Assembly (NCBI RefSeq): GCF_900112415.1
Contig: NZ_FOLV01000001.1
Span: forward strand, 310,001-374,000
Origin: Bacillus sp. 491mf
GTDB lineage: Bacteria > Bacillota > Bacilli > Bacillales > Bacillaceae_G
Direction of reading: 5' to 3'
Length of the DNA: 64,000 nucleotides
A program made the translations under genes and the position numbers. Below are positions 57,305 to 64,000 of the stretch, in pieces (position 1 is the stretch's first letter; every line of letters begins with the position of its first letter). The notes under the pieces were generated by a model. That model made no database searches, had not been told where the DNA came from, and saw only the letters and a program-made list of their open reading frames with translations.

Positions 57305-59062
57305 ATGATTAGTCAACTTTCATGGAAAGTTGGAGGCCAACAAGGTGAAGGAATTGAAAGTACAGGAGAAATCTTCTGTGTTGCATTAAATCGACTAGGT
57401 TATTATTTATATGGTTATCGCCATTTTTCATCACGAATTAAAGGTGGACATACAAACAATAAAATTCGCGTAAGTACTACAGAGGTACGTGCGATATCAG
57501 ATGATTTAGATATTTTAATTGCATTTGATCAAGAAACGATTGATTTTAACTTCCACGAACTACGTCCTGGTGGAATTGTTGTTGCAGATGCAAAGTTCAA
57601 TCCAAGCATTCCAGAAGGAACAGATGTAACTTTATATGCGATTCCATTTACGGATATTGCTTCTGAGCTAGGTACATCTTTAATGAAAAACATGGTTGCA
57701 GTTGGAGCGTCTAGCGCGGTATTAGGGCTAGATGAAAAAGTGTATTTAGAAGTTGTAGATGAAATTTTCGGTCGTAAAGGAGAGCAAGTTGTTCAAAAGA
57801 ACATGGATGCAATTCAGCGCGGTTCTCAATATATGAAAGAATTGCTCGGCGAAAAAGTAAATATGATGCAACTTGAAAAAGCAGATGGAAAAAAACGTAT
57901 GTTTATGATCGGGAACGATGCAATCGCATTTGGTGCAGTAGCTGGCGGTGCTCGTTTTATGTCTGCTTATCCAATTACACCTGCTTCTGAGATTATGGAA
58001 TACTTAATTAAGAAGCTTCCAAAAGTAGGAGGAACGGTTATTCAAACAGAGGATGAAATTGCTGCTTGTACGATGGCAATCGGTGCAAACTATGCTGGTG
58101 TACGTACATTAACGGCTTCAGCTGGTCCTGGTTTGTCTCTTATGATGGAAGCGATTGGATTAGCTGGGATTACAGAAACACCTCTTGTAATCGTTGATAC
58201 GCAGCGTGGTGGACCAAGTACGGGATTACCAACAAAACAAGAACAATCTGATTTAATGGCGATGATTTATGGTACGCATGGTGAGATTCCGAAAATCGTA
58301 ATGGCACCAAGTACTGCTGAAGAAGCATTCTATGATATTGTCGAAGCATTTAACTTAGCTGAAGAATATCAAGTGCCTGTTATCTTTTTAACAGATTTAC
58401 AACTTTCTTTAGGTAAACAAACAGTAGAACCGCTTCAATTAGAAAAAGTTGAAATTCGTCGTGGTAAACTGGATCTACATGCGGAGTTACCAGAGCGTGA
58501 AAATAAAGCATACTTCAAACGTTATGAAGTAACAGAAGATGGAATTTCACCTCGTGTTGTACCTGGTATGAAAAATGGTATTCACCATGTAACAGGTGTA
58601 GAGCACGATGAAACAGGGAAACCATCTGAATCAGCACTGAACCGCAGTGCACAAATGGACAAACGTTTCCGTAAAATGGAGAATATTAAGTTTAATACCC
58701 CTGTATACAAAAATGCCAAATATGATGACGCTGATGTATTATTAGTAGGCTTTAACTCAACTCGCGGTGCAATTGAAGAGGCAATGGAACGTTTAGAGCA
58801 AGAAGGATTAAAAGTAAATCATGCTCATGTGCGTTTAGTTCATCCGTTCCCAACAGCTGAAATGCTGCCGCTTGTGAAGGAGGCAAAACGTGTTGTTGTT
58901 GTAGAAAACAATGCAACTGGACAGCTTGCTAATATTATGAAGATGAATCTTGGCTATGGTGAGAAAATTTCTAGTCTGCTAAAATATGACGGAAACCCAT
59001 TCTTGCCAAAAGAAATTTACAACGAATGCAAAAAAGGGGTTGTTTTAAATGGCAACATTTAA
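57305..59062 (+). CDS. korA: 2-oxoacid:ferredoxin oxidoreductase, alpha subunit (gamma-alpha fusion)
   Basis: A 585-aa protein: residues 1-190 are the gamma domain (WKVGGQQGEGIESTGEIF) and 200-585 the alpha domain (SAYPITPASEIMEYL, TASAGPGLSLMMEAIGLA). With KorB it decarboxylates a 2-oxoacid, probably 2-oxoglutarate, using CoA and ferredoxin. ATG 57305 follows AAAGGGGTG. The 3' end overlaps korB by 14 bases. The substrate is inferred from family only. Confidence 0.92.
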   Translation: MISQLSWKVGGQQGEGIESTGEIFCVALNRLGYYLYGYRHFSSRIKGGHTNNKIRVSTTEVRAISDDLDILIAFDQETIDFNFHELRPGGIVVADAKFNPSIPEGTDVTLYAIPFTDIASELGTSLMKNMVAVGASSAVLGLDEKVYLEVVDEIFGRKGEQVVQKNMDAIQRGSQYMKELLGEKVNMMQLEKADGKKRMFMIGNDAIAFGAVAGGARFMSAYPITPASEIMEYLIKKLPKVGGTVIQTEDEIAACTMAIGANYAGVRTLTASAGPGLSLMMEAIGLAGITETPLVIVDTQRGGPSTGLPTKQEQSDLMAMIYGTHGEIPKIVMAPSTAEEAFYDIVEAFNLAEEYQVPVIFLTDLQLSLGKQTVEPLQLEKVEIRRGKLDLHAELPERENKAYFKRYEVTEDGISPRVVPGMKNGIHHVTGVEHDETGKPSESALNRSAQMDKRFRKMENIKFNTPVYKNAKYDDADVLLVGFNSTRGAIEEAMERLEQEGLKVNHAHVRLVHPFPTAEMLPLVKEAKRVVVVENNATGQLANIMKMNLGYGEKISSLLKYDGNPFLPKEIYNECKKGVVLNGNI

Positions 59063-59915
59063 GGACTTTCGTAATAGTGTAAAACCGAACTGGTGTCCAG
59101 GTTGCGGTGATTTCTCGGTACAAGCAGCAATTCAGCGTGCTGCAGCAAATGTAGGTTTAAATCCTGATGAATTAGCGGTTATTTCTGGTATCGGTTGCTC
59201 TGGTCGTATCTCTGGTTATATTAACTCTTACGGTGTTCATAGTATTCATGGACGTGCCCTTCCAATTGCACAAGGCGTAAAAATGGCAAATCGTGATTTA
59301 ACAGTTATCGCATCTGGTGGTGACGGCGACGGATTTGCAATCGGAATGGGACATACAATTCATTCTATTCGTCGTAATATTGATATTACGTACATCGTTA
59401 TGGATAACCAAATTTACGGTTTAACGAAAGGGCAAACTTCACCACGTAGTGAAGCTGGCTTTAAAACGAAAAGTACGCCGCAAGGATCGATTGAACCAGC
59501 ATTATCTGTAATGGAAATGGCATTAACTGCTGGGGCAACGTTCGTAGCACAAAGTTTTTCTAGTGATTTAAAAGAATTAACACAGCTAATTGAGGCTGGT
59601 ATTCAGCATAAAGGGTTCTCTCTTATCAACGTATATAGCCCATGTGTAACATATAACAAGGTAAACACTTACGATTGGTTTAAAGAGAACTTAACAAGAC
59701 TTAGCGAAGTAGAAGGATATGATCCATCTAATCGTATGCTTGCTATGCAAACCTTAATGGAAAACAAAGGTCTAGTAACAGGTTTAATTTATCAAAATAA
59801 AGAACAACCTTCTTACCAAGAGCTTGTAAAAGGTTATAGTGAACAACCGTTAGTTCATGCTGATCTACAAATGGACCAAAACATGTTTGATGAGCTTGTA
59901 GCAGAGTTTATGTAA
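59049..59915 (+). CDS. korB: 2-oxoacid:ferredoxin oxidoreductase, beta subunit
   Basis: A 288-aa thiamine-diphosphate subunit. Cysteines for the Fe-S cluster are in WCPGCGDF, GIGCSGR and YSPCVTY; the TPP/Mg site is SGGDGDGFAIG with the downstream YGLTKGQTSP. ATG 59049 lies inside korA with AAAAGGGG upstream, giving coupled translation. Confidence 0.94.
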   Translation: MATFKDFRNSVKPNWCPGCGDFSVQAAIQRAAANVGLNPDELAVISGIGCSGRISGYINSYGVHSIHGRALPIAQGVKMANRDLTVIASGGDGDGFAIGMGHTIHSIRRNIDITYIVMDNQIYGLTKGQTSPRSEAGFKTKSTPQGSIEPALSVMEMALTAGATFVAQSFSSDLKELTQLIEAGIQHKGFSLINVYSPCVTYNKVNTYDWFKENLTRLSEVEGYDPSNRMLAMQTLMENKGLVTGLIYQNKEQPSYQELVKGYSEQPLVHADLQMDQNMFDELVAEFM

Positions 59916-60243
59916 TAGATGAAAGGCTATCGAAATATCGGTAGCCTTTTCTGATACAAAATTATGATTAAGTTTTTTCATAATGAGATGTATTTTATTT
60001 ACTAAGAAAATTCAGAATGATAAAATTATAAATAGGAGTCATATTATATGAGTTCCTCTTATCCCCTTTAGTACCAAGTAAAATCGTTCATGAATCCAAG
60101 CTATCTCTATTGTTTAATTTGACTGAACGCTTTATACTATAATAATGTGTATAGGAATGAAGCGATATGCTTTTTTATAAGAACAAATTAAACAACAAAT
60201 AAAAGTGAAACTTTGTATATGTAAGGTTGAAAGGAGATTAATC
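59916..60243 (+). other. korB-miaB intergenic region
   Basis: Contains the korB terminator at 59922-59951 (AAAGGCTAT/ATCGGTAGCCTTT). A mini-ORF MSSSYPL at 60048-60071 is preceded by AGGAG. A TTGACT at about 60119 near ATAATAATG may serve as miaB promoter. The rest is unremarkable AT-rich DNA. Confidence 0.6.
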
Positions 60244-61773
60244 ATGAACGAAGAACAACGATTAGCAGGCCAACAAGCAACTTCAACTACTAAAAAAGCA
60301 GAAAAAGATTACAGTAAATATTTTGAAAGCGTATATCAGCCACCTTCTTTAAAAGATGCGAAAAAACGCGGTAAAGAAGAAGTTAAAATTGAACGTGATT
60401 TTGGTTTACCAGAAGAGTTCCGTAACTTTGGTACAGGAAGAAAGTTTTACATCCGTACTTATGGATGTCAAATGAATGAACATGATACAGAAGTAATGGC
60501 TGGTATTTTTACAACTCTTGGATACGAACCAACATTCTCTACAGAAGATGCAGATGTAATTTTATTAAATACATGTGCCATTCGTGAAAATGCTGAAAAT
60601 AAAGTATTCGGGGAACTTGGTCATTTAAAATCCTTAAAACAAAGAAATCCTGATCTTTTAATCGGTGTATGTGGCTGTATGTCACAAGAGGAATCTGTTG
60701 TAAACAGAATTATGCAAAAACACCAGCATGTAGATATGGTATTTGGTACACATAACATTCACCGCTTACCGTACATTTTAAAAGACGCTATGTTCTCGAA
60801 AGCGACAGTTGTTGAAGTATGGTCAAAAGAAGGTGATGTAATTGAAAACCTTCCGAAAGTACGTCGCGGAGATATTAAAGCGTGGGTAAACATTATGTAT
60901 GGATGTGATAAATTCTGTACGTACTGTATCGTACCGTATACACGTGGTAAAGAGCGTAGCCGCCGTCCTGAAGATATTATTAAAGAGGTACGTCATTTAG
61001 CTGCAAATGGTTATAAAGAAATTACGCTACTTGGCCAAAACGTAAACGCATACGGAAAAGACTTTGAAGATTTGAAATACGGTTTAGGAGATCTTATGGA
61101 TGAACTTCGTAAGATTGATGTAGCACGTATACGATTTACTACAAGCCATCCGCGCGACTTTGATGATCATTTAATTGAAGTGCTTGCAAAAGGTGGCAAC
61201 TTAGTTGAACATATTCACTTACCGGTGCAATCTGGAAGTACGGATATGCTGAAAATTATGGCACGTAAATACTCACGTGAGCACTACTTAGAACTTGTAC
61301 GTAAAATTAAAGAAGCGATTCCGAATGTAGTATTAACGACTGATATCATCGTCGGTTTCCCAAATGAAACAGAGGAACAATTTGAAGAAACGATGTCGTT
61401 ATATCATGAAGTAGGATTTGATAGTGCATATACATTTATTTATTCACCGCGTGAAGGTACACCAGCTGCAAAAATGCAAGATAATGTACCGATGGAAGTG
61501 AAAAAAGAACGTTTGCAACGTTTGAATGCGGTAGTAAATGAATTTTCTGCGAAGAAGAATAAAGCCTATGAAGGGCAAATCGTTGAAGTGCTTGTTGATG
61601 GAGAAAGTAAAAATAATCCTGATGTACTTGCAGGTTATACACGTGCTAATAAACTTGTAAACTTCGTAGCTCCAAAATCTGTAATCGGTCAGCTTGTAAA
61701 AGTGAAAATAATTAAAGCGAAAACTTGGTCTCTAAACGGGGAATTGGTAGAGGAGCCGATTGAGGTGAAATAA
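60244..61773 (+). CDS. miaB: tRNA-2-methylthio-N6-dimethylallyladenosine synthase
   Basis: A 509-aa radical-SAM methylthiotransferase acting on i6A37 of tRNA. The N-terminal cluster cysteines lie in [19 protein letters not shown] and GVCGCMSQE; the radical-SAM triad is CDKFCTYC near residue 223. A C-terminal TRAM domain follows. ATG 60244 follows AAAGGAG; the longer frame is not supported. ymcA begins three bases after its stop. Confidence 0.96.
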   Translation: MNEEQRLAGQQATSTTKKAEKDYSKYFESVYQPPSLKDAKKRGKEEVKIERDFGLPEEFRNFGTGRKFYIRTYGCQMNEHDTEVMAGIFTTLGYEPTFSTEDADVILLNTCAIRENAENKVFGELGHLKSLKQRNPDLLIGVCGCMSQEESVVNRIMQKHQHVDMVFGTHNIHRLPYILKDAMFSKATVVEVWSKEGDVIENLPKVRRGDIKAWVNIMYGCDKFCTYCIVPYTRGKERSRRPEDIIKEVRHLAANGYKEITLLGQNVNAYGKDFEDLKYGLGDLMDELRKIDVARIRFTTSHPRDFDDHLIEVLAKGGNLVEHIHLPVQSGSTDMLKIMARKYSREHYLELVRKIKEAIPNVVLTTDIIVGFPNETEEQFEETMSLYHEVGFDSAYTFIYSPREGTPAAKMQDNVPMEVKKERLQRLNAVVNEFSAKKNKAYEGQIVEVLVDGESKNNPDVLAGYTRANKLVNFVAPKSVIGQLVKVKIIKAKTWSLNGELVEEPIEVK

Positions 61774-61776
61774 GAG

Positions 61777-62208
61777 ATGAAAATCTTTACAAAAGATGAA
61801 ATTGTAGAGCAAGCGAAAGAATTAGCAAAAATGATTTCTGAAACAGAAGAAGTGGATTTGTTTAAACGTGCAGAAGCGCAAATTCATAAAAATGAAAATG
61901 TAAAACGTACGATTGATGAAATTAAAGCTTTGCAAAAACAAGCAGTGAATTTACAACATTATGGGAAGTGGGAAGCGTTAAAAAAAGTAGAATCCGAAAT
62001 TGATGCGCTGCAAGATAAACTGGATGAAATTCCAGTTGTCCAGCAGTTTAAATCTTCTCAAACATATGTCAATGATATATTGCAGCTTGTCGCAAGTACA
62101 ATTTCAAACACAGTCACAGATGAAATTTTAATTTCAACTGGCGGCGATGTGTTAAAAGGAGAGACAGGTGCTGAAGTAGCAAATAAAAAAGGCACATGTG
62201 GTTTCTAA
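61777..62208 (+). CDS. ymcA: RicA/YmcA, RNase Y specificity factor
   Basis: A 143-aa helical DUF964/YlbF-type protein. With YlbF and YaaT it forms a complex reported to carry Fe-S clusters and to steer RNase Y in B. subtilis. The helical core EQAKELAKMISETEE and the Cys near the C-terminus (GTCGF) are visible. ATG 61777 uses GAGGTGAAA within the miaB end. Confidence 0.92.
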   Translation: MKIFTKDEIVEQAKELAKMISETEEVDLFKRAEAQIHKNENVKRTIDEIKALQKQAVNLQHYGKWEALKKVESEIDALQDKLDEIPVVQQFKSSQTYVNDILQLVASTISNTVTDEILISTGGDVLKGETGAEVANKKGTCGF

Positions 62209-62238
62209 AAAGATGTCGAGTTCGGCATCTTTTTTTTG
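62207..62238 (+). terminator. intrinsic terminator after ymcA
   Basis: AAAAAGATGTCGA/TCGGCATCTTTTT arms and a T8 tail. A group IIC intron relic begins two bases after the tail. Confidence 0.92.
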
Positions 62239-62240
62239 TT

Positions 62241-62465
62241 GTGCACCCAGCATACGTCTATTCCAAAATCATAAAGGCAGAAGTAACGATTAGTTTAAGA
62301 CAAGTGTGTACGTGGTGATGCAGAATTTAAGGAAGTCGGCGGAAAATCTCTAGACTGAGGAACTCGAACTACATAGAAGGCTAGGTACTGGATGAGGTTT
62401 CCATACGCAAATCAAAGGCTGTACAAAGTAAATGAAGCAGATAGATGGAGAGGAAGAATATGTGC
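62241..62465 (+). mobile_element. group IIC intron relic (domain I only)
   Basis: Starts GTGCACCCAGCAT, close to the group II 5' consensus. It then shows the ordered domain I blocks of bacterial group IIC introns: GGCAGAAGTAACGATTAG, CAAGTGTGTACGTGGTGA, AAGGAAGTCGGCGG, CTGAGGAACTCGAACT, CATAGAAGGCTAGGT, TGGATGAG and AGTAAATGAAGCAGATAGAT. There is no reverse transcriptase and no recognisable domain V or VI, so it is a truncated, inactive copy. It lies directly after an intrinsic terminator, the preferred IIC target. Confidence 0.82.
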
Positions 62466-62591
62466 TTAATAACCTAACTTATGAAAAATTTATAATGATT
62501 ATTAAATTCTGGAAACCGCGGTTTTACTATTATAATAATGAAAGGTGTAACGCTTTTTCAAAAAAGAATAACACATTCCGCGTTTGCCCCG

Positions 62592-62599
62592 CATATAAT
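62592..62599 (+). promoter_or_regulatory. possible mother-cell sigma -10 for cotE
   Basis: CATATAAT about 30 bases before the cotE start resembles sigma-E/sigma-K -10 elements (CATA-start). No clear -35 was found. The 62466-62591 stretch is AT-rich with one palindrome AAACCGCGGTTT near 62513. Confidence 0.35.
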
Positions 62600-62629
62600 T
62601 AATTGAATATTTATTGAGGAGGGTTTCGG

Positions 62630-63181
62630 ATGTCTGAATTTAGAGAGATTATTACGAAAGCAGTTGTGGGAAAAGGACGTCAGTATATGAAAACAACTCA
62701 CACTGTTGAACCGAATCATCCACCGACTAGTATTCTAGGTTGCTGGGTTATAAACCATGCATACGAAGCGAAAAAGAATGGGAAGTATGTAGAAATCGAA
62801 GGATACTATGACATTAATACTTGGTATTCGCATGATGAAAATACGAAGACGGAAGTTGTAACAGAGCGTGTACATTACACAGATGACGTGAAAGTTGGTT
62901 TTCGTGATAAGAGTTTTTCTGGGGAAGATCTTGAAATTATTGCACGAGTCGTTCAACATCCAAATTGTTTAGAAGCAGTAATTTCACCAAATGGAAATAA
63001 AATGGTTGTTACAGTAGAACGTGAATTTGTCACAGAAGTTATCGGGGAAACAAAGATTTGTGTAAGTGTGAATCCAGAAGGTTGCCAAGAAGAAGAAGAG
63101 CCATTTGAAGTGGATGATGATGAGTTTGAAGAACTTGATCCGAATTTTATTGTAGAAGCTGAAGAAGCTGAAGAAGAGTAA
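62630..63181 (+). CDS. cotE: outer spore coat morphogenetic protein CotE
   Basis: A 183-aa coat protein that directs outer-coat (and in the B. cereus group, exosporium) assembly. The start MSEFREIITKAVVGKGRQ and the PTSILGCWVINH block are typical. The acidic C-terminal tail (about residues 150-183) is rich in Glu and Asp. ATG 62630 follows GAGGAGGG. A terminator follows. Confidence 0.96.
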   Translation: MSEFREIITKAVVGKGRQYMKTTHTVEPNHPPTSILGCWVINHAYEAKKNGKYVEIEGYYDINTWYSHDENTKTEVVTERVHYTDDVKVGFRDKSFSGEDLEIIARVVQHPNCLEAVISPNGNKMVVTVEREFVTEVIGETKICVSVNPEGCQEEEEPFEVDDDEFEELDPNFIVEAEEAEEE

Positions 63182-63184
63182 GTT

Positions 63185-63216
63185 GAAGCTAGGGAGATTC
63201 TCTTCCTAGCTTTTTG
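63185..63216 (+). terminator. intrinsic terminator after cotE
   Basis: AAGCTAGGGAGA pairs with TCTTCCTAGCTT (one mismatch region), then T5. Confidence 0.88.
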
Positions 63217-63310
63217 TTTATGTTTCAGATGATGGATCAAAATCATTCGTGTATAATTTGTGTTATAATATGTTTTTAAAGTGAAAAAGAAAGATGTATG
63301 GAGGAACAAA

Positions 63311-64000
63311 ATGGCACAGTACACGCCGATGATGCAACAATATTTAAAAATCAAGGCAGATTATCAAGATGCCTTTTTATTTTTTCGCTTAGGCGATTTT
63401 TATGAAATGTTTTTTGAAGATGCTGTAAAAGCAGCACATGAACTTGAAATTACATTAACGAGTCGTGATGGGGGCGGAAGTGATCGCATTCCGATGTGTG
63501 GTGTACCATATCACGCTGCCAAAAACTACATTGAACAGTTGGTTGAAAAAGGATATAAAGTAGCAATTTGTGAACAAGTTGAAGATCCAAAAACAGCAAA
63601 AGGTGTTGTGCGCCGGGAAGTTGTACAATTAATTACACCAGGAACGATGATGGAAGGTCGAACAATAGATGAAAAGGAAAATAATTTCCTTGCAGCATTA
63701 GAACAGTTTGAAGATGGTTCCTATGCATTAGCTTGTAATGACTTAACAACAGGCCAAAATACAGTAACATTGTTAACTGGAGCACTTGAAGATGTAATAC
63801 TAGAAGTATACGCAACGGGCGCAAAAGAAATTGTTGTATCGTCTACATTCTCTGAGGAAGAACTAGATAAGTTGTTAGCAACACTAAAAATGACAGTTTC
63901 ATATGAAAAGGAAACCGACATTCCAGAGAATCTTATGCACCTCGTTCAAAATGTGACGCAAGCAAAACTCCTTGCAGCCGTTGGACGTTTATTTCATTAT
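63311..64000 (+). CDS. mutS: DNA mismatch repair protein MutS, N-terminal part (partial)
   Basis: The first 230 codons of MutS run off the window end. The mismatch-reading Phe-x-Glu motif is in [13 protein letters not shown] (about residues 28-40), followed by ITLTSRDGG and [10 protein letters not shown] 63311 follows ATGGAGGAA. The ATPase domain is beyond the window. Confidence 0.96.
   Translation, partial: MAQYTPMMQQYLKIKADYQDAFLFFRLGDFYEMFFEDAVKAAHELEITLTSRDGGGSDRIPMCGVPYHAAKNYIEQLVEKGYKVAICEQVEDPKTAKGVVRREVVQLITPGTMMEGRTIDEKENNFLAALEQFEDGSYALACNDLTTGQNTVTLLTGALEDVILEVYATGAKEIVVSSTFSEEELDKLLATLKMTVSYEKETDIPENLMHLVQNVTQAKLLAAVGRLFHY

Noticed and set aside
1-64000. CRISPR arrays, tRNA or rRNA genes, prophage modules, IS transposases
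   Set aside because: No regularly spaced repeats, cloverleaf-like stretches, phage gene runs or transposase motifs were seen; the only reverse transcriptase is the intron maturase.

Overview
The window is a stretch of Bacillus core chromosome. Its AT-rich codon use, gene order and bcr1-type repeats place it in the Bacillus cereus group (cereus/anthracis/thuringiensis); the exact species cannot be told from the sequence. All recognised protein genes lie on the + strand. Gene order follows the B. subtilis frr-to-mutS region, with local differences.

Layout: end of frr; uppS-cdsA-dxr-rseP-proS (envelope lipid carriers, isoprenoids, membrane proteolysis, tRNA charging); polC, split by a complete group II intron with its reverse transcriptase/maturase; rimP-nusA-ylxR-ylxQ-infB-ylxP-rbfA (transcription and translation factors); truB-ribF-rpsO-pnp; ylxY, mlpA and ymxH; dpaA-dpaB and asd-dapG-dapA (aspartate/lysine/DAP pathway and spore dipicolinate); rnjB; tepA-ylzJ-spoIIIE; a guanine-type riboswitch followed by a GntR regulator and a nucleoside ABC importer (nupNOPQ-like); ymfF-ymfH-ymfI-ymfJ-ymfK-ymfM; pgsA-cinA; recA, split by an ORF-less group I intron; rny-ymdB-spoVS; a dipeptidase; a 2-oxoacid:ferredoxin oxidoreductase pair; miaB-ymcA; cotE; and the start of mutS.

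The notable content is non-coding. Three unrelated self-splicing intron lineages sit within 54 kb. The group II intron lies inside the catalytic Asp motif codons of polC. The group I intron lies in the L2-loop codons of recA. A truncated group IIC-like relic lies immediately after the ymcA terminator. Both split genes are essential or central to replication and repair, look broken if read naively, and are restored exactly by splicing. Two full bcr1-type repeats with TTTAT target duplications are present, plus fragments, mostly next to intrinsic terminators, together with three copies of a second interspersed repeat. The rnjB leader carries a 13-bp perfect inverted repeat between a purine-rich SD-like sequence and the start codon.

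No tRNA, rRNA, CRISPR array, prophage or IS transposase was seen. Gene functions are assigned by recalled family resemblance and motifs; no database search was run.
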